NCBI GenBank assembly: GCA_949825025.1
Contig: OX463787.1
Location: 21,311,608 to 21,375,607 of the forward strand
Direction of reading: 5' to 3'
Source of the DNA: Siphlonurus alternatus
Lineage: Eukaryota > Arthropoda > Insecta > Ephemeroptera > Siphlonuridae
Length of the DNA stretch: 64,000 bases
The notes beneath the pieces are model-generated. The model searched no databases and had not been told where the DNA came from. It saw nothing but the letters and a program-made list of their open reading frames with translations. Below, piece after piece: positions 35,974-48,800 of this stretch (the stretch's first letter is position 1; each line of letters opens with the position of its first letter). The position numbers and the translations under genes are program-made.

Positions 35974-38900
35974 GTGAGCTCAACGGTCACAAATTTAATA
36001 CCTTCAAGGAAATTTAAGGGTAAGATAACGCCGTCCATGTTAAAAAAAAATCCCATACATGAAAATTATGAAAAAATTTAAAATGTTTTCCTTTACACCT
36101 CCTATCAGTAGCTATAAAATTAGCTACACAAATACGAGCTAGCTTTTGAGTTATGAATTTTTAAATTTGACTTATTTAACATGGAAAAATGAAACTTCCA
36201 TGTTGAATTATTCAAATTTAAAAATTCATAACTCAAAAACTAGCTCGTATTTGTATGGCTAATATTTTAGCTACTGATAGGAGATGTAGAGGAGAACATT
36301 TTAAAGTTTTTTTCATAACTTACGTGTGAGGGATTTTTTTTTTTTAGAAATTGGTAGCGATATCTTATACTTAAGTGCTATCGGAAAATCCATTTTTTCA
36401 CCCGTCATACGAGATTGAAGCAAGTGCGCCTTTTCCGCCAAGCCTCGCTTAACATTGCTCCATGCTGAAAAAAATCACCTTAACATAATCATGAGCAATT
36501 TCCAGCCCGCACAGTGTTGCCACATCACATAATCTGTCTCCAGGTGTTCGCGGTTTTGCACGAACTGCACCCGAAATTCATTTCCCGAGTGCTTCCGATC
36601 GCTGGCGACGTGTCCCAGCGAGGGCTCGGGCTGAATGACGAGGACCGCAGGACGTTGTGTGAAAACGTGGAGGTGGTGTTCCACGCCGCGGCAACCGTTC
36701 GATTCGACGAGAAACTGCGGCTAGCCACGGCCATCAACGTGCAGGGAACCAGGGACCTACTGGCCCTCTGTCGGGACATGAACAAACTGCAGGTGATCTT
36801 AATTAATTCATTGCTGTGGTTATATATTTAACTGTGTTTTGCAAGTTTCTACAATGAAAGATATGTCATATTAAAGAGATAATTTTGATGGGCAAAATGA
36901 CTTTTTATCCTAAAAAAAGTACGTTTTATCCTTTCTGCATGTTGTTTTGATGACCAACTGCTTTAAGCCTTTTAAATATTTAATGCAGGAGAAAAATTGC
37001 AAAATTTTGATGCAATTTGATTGTCATGAATACAATAAGGGGATACAAACCTCAAATTACAAATTGGAGTCTTCAAAGGATGGTAGAATAAACAATTATT
37101 TTCGTCCACGCGCGGTGCAGGAAGTTGCGCTGAAAAGTAAGAACTTAAGTCCTTGCCTACATCACAACTCAATGCTAATTGGAATTTTTTGTGAGTTGTG
37201 ACGTCAACAAGGACCTTGCTTGCAGCGCAACTTTGCACGGTGGCACATAGCACGGATAAAAATAATGATAATGTTGTTTATAAGCCCAATTAATGTGAAA
37301 TTGACAAGTAGCATCAATTTTTTTTTTACTAGCTCAATTGAAAGAGGAGGTCAAAAATACACCTGTGAATTTTATGACATTTTTATTTTTACTGCGTCAT
37401 GGCTAAAATGGAAAGAGGTCACGTGATCTGGAGGCGGCGCCTGTGACGCCTATAATGTCATTGAACTGTTCGGTCAAACAAACGATCGACTTTAAACGCT
37501 TGAAAACAACCACGTTGCTATGGAAACCAGCAACAATTAATTTATTGTTTACAAGCGTTATATAGACGATGGTTATTTTGACCAGACAGTTCACTGACAT
37601 CATAGGCGTTGCCTCCAGGTCACGTGACCTCTTTACATCTATATTTTAACCATGATGCAATACGAATAAAAATTCTATAAAATTCGTATGTGTATTTTTT
37701 GACCTCCTCTTTTGATTGAGCTAATAAAAAAATTTGATGCAAGTGGACAACATGCATGAAAATGTTTTATTGCAGAAATGAATAGTGGGTACCAAATTAT
37801 GCTACTACGAATTTTTCTCAGTTTTTTGAAACCCAGAACTATTTTTAAATAATTATTAAAAGTGCGGCCACGCTCCCTGGAGGCGTCAATAGGCGTCTCG
37901 ATGCTACCCTTTTTATTGAGGATTCAGAGGTGCCAACATAACTTACAGAACTTTCAATAATTATTTAAAAATAGTTCTGGGTCTCAAAATAATCTGAAAG
38001 AAATCAGGGTAGCATAATTCGGTACCCTCTATTCATTTATGCAATTAAAATTTTCAAGTATGTTGTTCATTGTCCATGGCAAATGAGGTTTGTTAAAACA
38101 AAAGTTGACTCAATGTCCACAGTCCGTGGTCCACGTGTCCACTGCGTACTCAAACTGCCACCTGCGCGAGGTGAACGAGCAGTTCTACCAACCGCCCGTG
38201 AGTCACGAGGCGCTCGTCAAGTGTGTGGACTCGCTCAACGACAAACTGCTAGACGCAGCAACCCCCGCGTGAGTCCACTTTCAGAGTTCGAGGAGGTTGA
38301 AATGCTCTATGTATACCTTCACTCCTTCAGAATTGAAGGAGAGGGACGGATTTAGGATTCCGTTTCTTCACCAGAACTGAAGGGGGTAAAGGCTTCAACT
38401 CTATTGATCCATTTATATACCAATGGTTCAACGGAGAAAGTGCTTGTTTGCATTCATCGGAATGAACGAAATGAAGGGTCTGTCTTTTCAGTAAGGGTTA
38501 AAATTATAAAACCAGAGGATAACAAATGAACTTTTTGCAAAACAAACCTGTAATTTTGTTCCGGAGAATGCATACCAGCGATTTTTATGCGGTACCATTG
38601 ACATATCCCTGTTTTTAATGTTTCCACGTTGCAGCCTGCTGGATCGCTGGCCTAACACTTACGCGTACACGAAAGCGGTGGCTGAGGACGCAGTCAGAGA
38701 ACTCGGCAAGGATCTTCCCATCGCGGTCTTCAGACCTTCTATAGGTAAGTGCCACTTCCAAGTGATGTAACAAATTTACCGTGCAGATAAAATAAACAAA
38801 CATTTTTCCTTTCTTTTCACGGAGAATGTAAATTTCCACCCTTATTCTATAATGGACAATTTGCAACCAATTTTTTTAGTAGCTCAATTGAAAGAGGAGG

Positions 38901-41900
38901 TCGAAAAATACACATATGAATTTTTTGAGATTTTTATCTGTACTGCATCATGGCTAAAATAGAGATGTAAAGAGGTCACGTGACTTGGAGGCAGCGTTCG
39001 TGACGCCTATGATGTCATTGAAATGTCTGGTCAAGCAAACGATCGTCTATATAATGCTTGTAAACAATAAATTAATTGTTACTTTTTTCCATAGCAACGT
39101 GGTTATTTACAAGCATTATAAAGTCGATCATTTGTTTGACCGAACAGTTCAATGACGTCATAGGAGAGACGGGCGCCGCCTCCAGATCACGTGACCTCTC
39201 TTTATCTGTCTTTTAAACACGATGCAGTGCGAAAAAAAATATCATAAAAGTCATACGTGTATTTTTCGATCTCCTCTTTCGATTGAGCTAGTAAAACAAC
39301 ATTGATTCAAATTGTACATATCACAGATCTCTATGTATTTTCGCACCGTCAACGATGCCCGCTTGATTGGTGAATGAATGGGCATCGTTGAGAGCGTGAA
39401 CATTCCTGGAGAGCTGTGACAAGGTGGAGGAGGGAATTGAAAGTGTGTACCGAGACAGCAAAAGACCACTGTTGGTACATTTTATCTGCTATTGACTGTA
39501 CAGAAATATTTTAGTAAAAATAGGTAACAAAAGAGCATTGTAATAGAAGGTAAAAAGTTCAACTCTTCCTTCAGTCTTGTCACAGTGCTCGGCCAATGTT
39601 ACATATATTAAAAATGCACGCTTACCTCACACTAAATTTTTAGATGCTGAATTGGTTTCAGTACTTTATGTCAGTACAAAATTGCTCCAGTCAGTACAAA
39701 ATTTTTCCAGTTTCGTCTTACATCCAGCACTTTTGACCTATAAAACATTTATTCCAAGTAGAAATTTGGTACTGAAAAAAGAGAGTAAAAAAAAGTACAA
39801 AAAATTGACTCTATTTGTACTTTTTTTTACTCTCTTTTTTTCAGTACCAAATTTGTACTTGGATTAAGTATTTTATAGGTCAAAAGTGCTGGATGTAAGA
39901 TGAAACTAGAACAATTTTGTACTGACATAAAGTACTGAAACCAATTCAGCATCTAAAAATTTAGTATGAGCTATGCCTGGCTTAGCCTAACTCCTTCTCC
40001 CTCTGTATCCAAAGAACTATTAACATTATAAAAGGAAAGAGATAGGCCGAGCAAGGCCTAAACAGATGGATTGGCAATCAATTATAAAGAAATCTTAAAT
40101 TTTGCAGACATTGAAATTTAGAGCACAAAATTTGATGAAAAATAAACAATTAACTGAGCCCCTTGTCTAGTGCTGGCGACTTGGAAGGAGCCGGTATCTG
40201 GTTGGATCGACAACGTGTACGGTCCCACTGGCGTGGTGGTTGGGGCGGGGCTTGGCATCCTGCGGACCTTGCACGCTGACAAAGATGCAGTGGCCGACCT
40301 AGTCCCCGTGGATCTCGCAGTTAGTGCACTGCTGGCCACCGCGTGGGACACCGCAGTCAACAGGTCAGTTGTTACATACAGACGGACGGACGGACGGACG
40401 GACGGACGGACGGACGGACGGACGGACGGACGGACGGACGGACGGACGGACGGACGGACGGACGGACGGACGGACGGACGGACGGACGGACGGACGGACG
40501 GACGGACGGACGGACGGACGGACGGACGGACGGACGGACGGACGGACGGACGGACGGACGGACGGACGGACGGACGGACGGACGGACGGACGGACGGACG
40601 GACGGACGGACGGACGGATTTTTTTTTAATTTTTTTTAATTTTATTTATTTAAACTTCATAGATTGTACAAAGACAACATTAGTTTTCGTCAAATATAGG
40701 AAAAAAAATATACATAATCTATTAACAATAGAGAAAACATACTAACTACACAAAAACTACACATCAAAACAGCTTAACAGTAATTACAAAATTAATAAAA
40801 GCAGGATAATATTTATGTAGAAACTTAATACTATACAATTGAAACACGATTAAAAAGAAAGAATAATTTCAGGCAACTTGTTACTTTCGAATGACTCTAC
40901 AGAGTAGAATTCTTTTTTAATTAGGACCTTTTTCAGAGTTTCTTTAAATAATTTGCTATTGCCAATATCTTTAAGACATTTTGGCAGAAATTCATACAAT
41001 TTTGCTGTTTGATACATAGCACAAGATTTAAAAAAGGATGAATTGAGCTTCTCTGTTAAAACATTATTTTATTTTATTTGGATAATTAACAATGCCTGGC
41101 TCCACAGACGCGGGCCGGAGTGCGATGTTCCAATCTACAACTACGTATCCTCGAGTCAACAGCCGATCACGTGGGGCCGCTTCATGGAGCTTAACTACAA
41201 ACACGGCGTGGACGTGCCAAGCGTCAGAGCCATCTGGTACTACACGCTGACACTCCACCGCAGCCGCGCGGTCCACCAGCTGTGCACGCTGCTGCTGCAC
41301 ATCTTGCCTGCCTTGCTTGTCGACTGCGTGCTCTTCGTGGTGGGCAGGAGACCGCAGTGAGTTCACCGTCACACAGTGCCTTCATACAAATTAACCTTAT
41401 CAAGAAAATTTGTCACACCAAGGGAGCAAGGGTCTGGAACGATCCGCGCACTCTAAATTTTTAGATGCTGAATTGGTTTCAGTAACTTCTAAATTTTCAG
41501 ATGCTGAATTGGTTTCAGTACTTTATGTCAGTACAAAATTTCTCCAGTTTCATCTTACATCCAGTATTTTTGAACTATAAAACACCTAATCCAAGTACAC
41601 ATTTGGTACTGAAAAATGAGAGTTAATTTTTGGTACTTTTTTTACTCTCTTTTTGTCAGTACCAAATTTGTACTTGAATTAAGTGTTTTATGGGTCAAAA
41701 GTGCTGGATGTAAGATGAAACTGGAGAAATTTTGTACTGACATAAAGTACTGAAACCAATTCAGCATCTAAACATTAAGTATGGCAATTGAAATCATATT
41801 AAAGATTTGAAAATGGTTATATATATTGATAATCGCTTTGGCTCAATATTTTCGTACGATGCCTAGCTATTTTACCATTATTGAAAAGTGATACAATACA

Positions 41901-44900
41901 ATACACTATTGGTTGATTCAAGCCGGCCCACGGCCGCAGCAACCGCTGATTTGACAAAAATCTTTTGTGAATCGGGGGAAGCTCCTCCAGCCCGGTTCTT
42001 AATTGTCGTTTCAACGGCTGCTGCGTTCACGCTCTGGCTTGATTCAACCAACGTTTTACTGATTCAATTTTCAAACTAAATAATTAATTGTAAATTAATT
42101 GACCACATTACGATTATATGGAGCCACATGAATACCAAATATTAGGAACGACCCTAATATGTAAAAAAGTATTTACTTTGGTACGCTTTTAACATTGGCC
42201 AAATAAGTTACTTAAACTAACTGTGGACGTTTTTAAAATTCCAAGTTATATAATATTTTACTTAAAATGTTAAAACAAAACTGTTTTGAAGCAAATAACA
42301 TAATATTTATTTTAATATCAGGCAATGTAATTAATATTGATACTTCAAATCAGATTGATTTTGTAGTTTAGTAATGATCAGTTAAGGGTGAAAGGCCACC
42401 TAAGGCCACGGTGTTGACAGCGCCTTCTCTTTATAAATTGGTTTTTATTTTATTACGGACAGAGTTTTAAGAGTATCAACTTAAAACTTAATCAAGGAAT
42501 GAAAATTAACACTTTTGATACGCAGAAAAAATTCATTGTCTTAGATGAAACAAATTTAAAATTTACAGTCAAAACTGGTTTGATTCCCGCCCGTCTGACA
42601 ATAGCGGAAACCAAATTAGTTTTTACAGTGAATTTTAATCTTGGTTTCATCTACGACAATGAAACTAATGATTAAGGCTATCTCAGACAGTATCGCATGT
42701 TTTCACACACATGATAACAAAGTTGAGAATTTTTGTGATCAGGGGTATGCGCGCACCTAGTAGCTAGTTCGATCATTAGTAGAAAAATTACGTCTTCCAT
42801 TCATCCTTTACTAATCTTCACTTATTGTTTGTCTTCTTACCTATAAAACACATCATATTTCCTCTTCGCTCAATGTGAGGATGAAATGAAGACAATTGGG
42901 GACATTCACAAAGCACTTTAACCCCCACTTTAGCCCCGATTTTTAACCCTGGTGCTAAACATGGTGCTAAACTATGAGCTTAACATGGTTAGCCCCTGAT
43001 TTAGTACCATGTTTAGCACCAGGGTTAAAAATCGGGGCTAAAGTGGGGGTTAAAGTGCTTTGTGAATGTCCCCCAATATTTCTAACATTTTGCGATCAAG
43101 AAGAGGAAAAGTATACCATATATATATCTTCTTGTCACTCTAAAATTGTTGAAAATAAAGGCGGATTCAAATGGCGACAACGGCGGTGCGACGCGATTTT
43201 GACGTAAAAGCTGTGAAATGCTATGCGGCGGCGAATTCGCCGGTAATCGCGTTAATTACGATGCTCTTTTTCTTTTAATCGCCCAATATGGCCGCCATTG
43301 AATGTTACAGCAAGTACGCATTATCCGAGTCGCATCGCATGATAAAAATTGCCATCTGAATCCGCCTTTAGACAAGTTGAGAGCTTAATTGCGAATAAAA
43401 AAGACATTTACATCAACTCGGGATATGTTTTAATTTAATTCAATTTCCAGGATGTTGAAGGTGTATCGGAAGATCGGTCGGTTCTCGGACGTGATCTCGT
43501 ACTTCAGCACTCAAAGCTGGACCTTCACAAATGACAACACTCGCGCTCTGTGGGGCAGACTGGAGCCAGGGGACCGGAAGATGTTCTGCTTCGACATGGC
43601 GCTCATGGACTGGGACAATTATTTTGAGACTCACATTCTTGGGCTGAGGAGATACCTGGCAAAGGACGACCCTAGCACACTACCCGCCGCCAGGAAGAGA
43701 TGGTTCAGGTGATGCTCGTTTCCAAGTTAACTTACACTCTTAAAAAAATTTAACTGAATATTTGACATCTTATAATTATTGAATTTTTAACGTCTTAAAA
43801 TTAGTGGATTCTTAACGCCTTAAAACCAGTGGATTTGTAACGTCTTAAATTTTGATTTTTTAGGTGTTTCGTTGCGTATTTTCAGTAATCAGTATATGCT
43901 GACTACTGAATACTGACTATGAAACACCTGAAAAATTATGATATAAGGCGGTAAAAATATACTGATTATGAGATATCAAAAATTCAGCTAAAATTTTTAA
44001 GAATGTAGTTAAAAGGTTATTTTTTTTCTTTACGGTAGAGATAACACGCCCAATGTTAAAAAAAATCCCATTCATAAAAATTATGAAAAAAATTTAGAAT
44101 GTTCTCCTTAACATACCTTATCAGTATGTAGGTAAAATATCAGGTATACAAAAACGAGCTAGTTTTTTAGTTATTAATTTTTAAAGTTATTAACATGAAA
44201 TTTCCATTTCTCCATGTTACATTAGTCAACTTTAAAAATTAATAACTCAAAAACTAGCTCGTTTTTGTATATTATACCTGATATTTTACCTATTGATAAG
44301 GTATGTTAAGGAGAACATTCTGAATTTTTTTCATAATTTTTATGAATGGGATTTTTATTAACATTGGGCGTGTTATCTCTACCTTAAATTATTTTGTTTT
44401 AATTTTAATTCATAAAAGGTTTAACTACCAGATAGAAGGCAGGATGGTGCAGTATTGCTCATAACTCCAATGGCTAGAGTAAATTTATATAAAAATGGTA
44501 TTTTTATTAGATCTCTTTCCAAATGAAATCAGCTTCCATGCAATTTTAAAATTTGTACTGAGCAGAAGTTTGCTTCTTCTGTTATCAATAGTTATATATT
44601 ATAGTTATAAATTCTAAATTTCAACGTTGTGATTACGACTCTAACTAATGGACACTGTCAGGCGACGTGAAGAGGGTTGCGAACTTTCTCTTTTTGTGAC
44701 GTCAGGGGCTGAGGGGATTTAAATACCGTGGGATAGATTCCACCGTTATACACGCAGTATGCACGTGGATGCCACTGCTGCTTGACTTTCTGCTGTTCCT
44801 GCTGAGCATATTTTCATTATTATTTTTATTTATCATCATTATTTATATTTTGCAATCACGGGAATTTTATTTCCCTGAAGAACCATGCACGAATTAATTT

Positions 44901-45822
44901 CACAGTAGTGGCTGATAAAGATAAAACGTAATGAGCGGAGAGTACGAAGAAATCTCTAAAACACATGCGACTGTCATGCTCAAAATATTACAATATTGAT
45001 GACTATAAAATCCTTGGCGAAACAAACAAATAAATAAATAAAAGGTAGTTACAGTTTCGATTCTGAAAAAACACGGAAACCCCTACGCCGTCGCATTTTT
45101 AATTGTATAATATACACGGATAAATTAATAAAAATACTAAATAAGGAAGAATGAATTATAATTAATTAAACAATATTAATATACTGTAGTTAATACAATG
45201 TGTGAAAAATTCTTAGATTTGTTACTATTTCCAGTGTTTTTTTATAATAAACTATTATATGCAGCTATGTAGCATTTAAATATTAACCAATATAATATTA
45301 TGTAATGGGGGACATTCACAAAGCACTTTAACCCCCACTTTAGCCCCGATTTATAACCAGGGGCTAACCATGTTAAGCTCATAGCTTAGCACCAGGGTTA
45401 AAAATCAGGGCTAAAGTGGGGGTTAAAGTGCTTTGTGAATGTCTCCCAATATGTACTGTTGCCATTCATGTCACAGTGAACTGCATCTTTAACTTTAATT
45501 AAAAAGAAATACATTTAATACGATGTATTTATATTTAATTATTATAATAATATATACACACTACATAGTGTTGCATGTTGCATATGGTATTTTTACTGTA
45601 GAGAATTAAATTTTTCTTTCCATAAGGGATTTTTTTTTAATTATCATATTAGATTAGTACTTTTATCTTGTTAACTGCACTGTATGGGATAATCAAGAAT
45701 ATATTTACTTTAATGTGATCAAGGGTGGATCCAACGCGCGGCTCTGAGAGGGGGCGGGGCCCTAGGGGGGGGGGATCCCCAATCGCCTCTCCCAATGATG
45801 TAAAAATGTAAAAAAAATCCAA

Positions 45823-45861
<39 letters not shown>

Positions 45862-48800
45862 ACATTTCATATCATTTCATCCTTTACTATTTACATGTTA
45901 TTTACATATTATTTAGTTGGATTTTATGGTTAGATTTTATTTTCTTAGCTGATTCTGGTCTTCGTATACGCATATGTACTTATTATGTTGATAGTATATA
46001 TACTGCACAATATGATTATATATTAATTTACTTCCTTTTCTATTGTCGTACTCCTATAAGTTTTTTGCCTATGTTTGAATTAAATACTGCAGTTACAAGA
46101 GAAAGTAAATAAATATGTTGTAATCTAAATCTAAAGTATGTAATACAAAAATATAAAAAATGAAATTCATACCAAACCTTCTTCCGATCATTCATAATGA
46201 TATCAGGTAATCCCATCATTGCAATTTCATCACTTAATTAAATATCTAATTTACTATATATATATGAACTTTATACAGTTTTAACTTTTGAGAGCATAAA
46301 ATTGGAATACATTGGCTAGATCTAGGAGAAACAATATTTAGCCCATAACTCATGTAAAATAATTTGCTGCGCTTCTTCCGGGAAGTGATTTGTTCTTATT
46401 GGACTGTTTGTAAATCTCCTGCTTCTGACTTGTTATTTATGTACTCATGAGGGAAATATAATAAAATAAAAAATAAAAAAATACATTCTAGGGTACAAAC
46501 TTACCTTCAGGTGTTGGCCAAGTCAAGGGCTACTTACTTCGGGAGAAATTGTTCACGTCCAGTCATTTCCACCCCCTGCAGGGGTGAAAATGTGTTAAAA
46601 TCAAGTCATGCCCAAAAATTCTAAAAACTATAAGAATTTGAAATTAAAAATTATTTGCAAAATTTAATGGTGAATTTTTGAAGGATGAAACTACCCTGTT
46701 TCATCCCTAAACAACCCTAAAATAAACAAATATTAATTGAAAAAAAATTTAATTGTCAGATTCGTGTTCCCCATATTCAAATTTGTAAAAAAGACACCTT
46801 CAGTAGGGGGTTGTCGGAGTGGTTGTTTTACCCCTTATTCTTAAATTTACATTTTAAATGGTTTTATATATATAAGTTTGATCATGGAAAACACTAATCT
46901 GACAATTAAAAAATTTTATAATGAAAAATAATTTATTTTAGGATTGTTTATGGATGAAACAGGGTAGTTTTACCCTTTAAAAATTCACCACTGAATTTCA
47001 AATATTTTTTTATTTAAAATTCTCACTTTTTAGAATTTTTGGGCATGATTTGATTTTTACACATTTTCACCCCTGCAGGGGGTGGAAATGACTGGATGTG
47101 AACAATTTCTCTCGAAGTAAGTAGCCCCTTACTTGGCCAACACCTGAAGGTAAGTTTGTATCCTAGAATTAATTTTTAACTGAGTTATGGGCCAAATATC
47201 GTTTCTCCTATCTAACCAAAATGTATTCCAATTTTATACTCTCAAAACTGTACGTACAGTACTTATGCATATGTTTCTCTATAAGAGCTTCTGTGAGCTG
47301 AATTTTATTATAGTTTTGTTAAGTAATTTTGCATAGTAATTCAGATTTCATTGAATTACTATGTAACTATGGTTATAAACATGGGGTTACGGGATAACAT
47401 TATATTATATGAATTTGGCTTCAAATGATTAAATTTTTATTTTACATTTGATTTTTTTTTATCACATTATAAGAGATAATTTTAAAAAAAAATACAAATT
47501 CTGATCTGCATGATGCTTGTGACCTCTGTTCTTTAATTGGTATGCAATATGAAGTGTTGATAATATTTGAAGAAAATATAACAAAAGACAAGCCCATGCA
47601 CTTACCTTGGGTCAAGTGATTTCTTTTACTTTACGAGTCTGCGATGAACGCACATACACAAGTTTTAGCATAAAAATTTATTTGCAAAATTAATTGATAA
47701 TAATTATGAAAAATTGTTTCCATAAAAAGTGATAAATTGTATGTGGTGGAGTGTTTTCTACTACTAAAATATAAAATTTTCAACAACATGGTCTTTTGAA
47801 ACGTATATAAAAATTAAGGAAGGCCTGTTATATTATTTATATGATTTTCCCAACTTGGTCACTTTTGCTTACATTTCAGTATTAACTAGCATATAATTCG
47901 ATAGAATAGAATATAGAATATTCTATAGTATTCTATATGAAGATGAATATTCTATATTCGTGCGTTGGTGATTTTAATGTTGACCGACATACTCTTTTTA
48001 TTTTAAATACTTGAGAATTTCGCGTCATTAAAATCATTGTAATTTTGTTCCCAAAAAAAAGGCGTCTCACGCTTTTTACATAGTCAACAACACGTTGTAA
48101 TAATTTTCATAGGTTCCGAACGTGTTGGGATCAAATTGTGATGATCCGAACGCGTTGGGAATTTTGCCGAGGTGCCCAATGCATTGGTATAAAAAAAATC
48201 GCGTCCGAAGCAAATTCGCTTCCGGATGTCAGCATATACAAAATATTGTATTATAAAAAATATCTTATTTAAAAGCACCTGTTTGTGTATTAATTACTAA
48301 TTAAGGGTAAGATAACACGAAACATCGATTGTTGTAGTCCCATTTGATTAACATGTAAACTTTAGCAACCTCATAATAATTCTGATTTTTTTAGAGGCAG
48401 TTCTTAGCACCAAAAAATGTAGAAAAATTTTCAAAACAATCGCTCGATCTGATTTTTTAAAATTAATTTATTAGTTTAGGTCTCCATGGGAAAGCCCTAT
48501 ACTGGAAATTTAAAAAAAACAATATTAATAATAATTTAAAAAAATTGGATCGAGCGATTGTTTTGAAATTTTTTCTACATTTTTTTGGTGCTAAGAACTG
48601 TCTCTCAAAAAAAAATTCAGAATTATTGTGAGGTTGATAAGGTTTACATGTTAATCAAATGGAACTACAACAATCGATGTTTCGTGTTATCTTACCCTTA
48701 AATAATAAATAATTCATTTCCTGTAGCATACAATGTGCTTTTAATCCAAGTGGCTACAACTCTTTATTTGTTACTGAACAACGAGAATTTTTAATATTTT

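Larger units (their letters stand above)
42776..43422 (-). mobile_element. Family A MITE in FAR intron 6, split by two MITEs
   Basis: Ends agtagaaaaattacgtcttc and catcaactcggg are family A. The interior holds a family D palindrome (42898-43073) and a family E element (about 43161-43369). Confidence 0.85.

Noticed and set aside
36475..36785. Minus-strand frames across FAR exon 2
   Set aside because: Shadow of the real plus-strand exon, which has FAR motifs and matching splice phases.
40324..40745. Long frame of repeated TDGR fused to FAR exon 5
   Set aside because: The exon ends at the GT donor at 40364; the rest is the (GACG)n array in the intron.
41064..41372. Minus-strand 102-codon frame over FAR exon 6
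   Set aside because: Antisense shadow.
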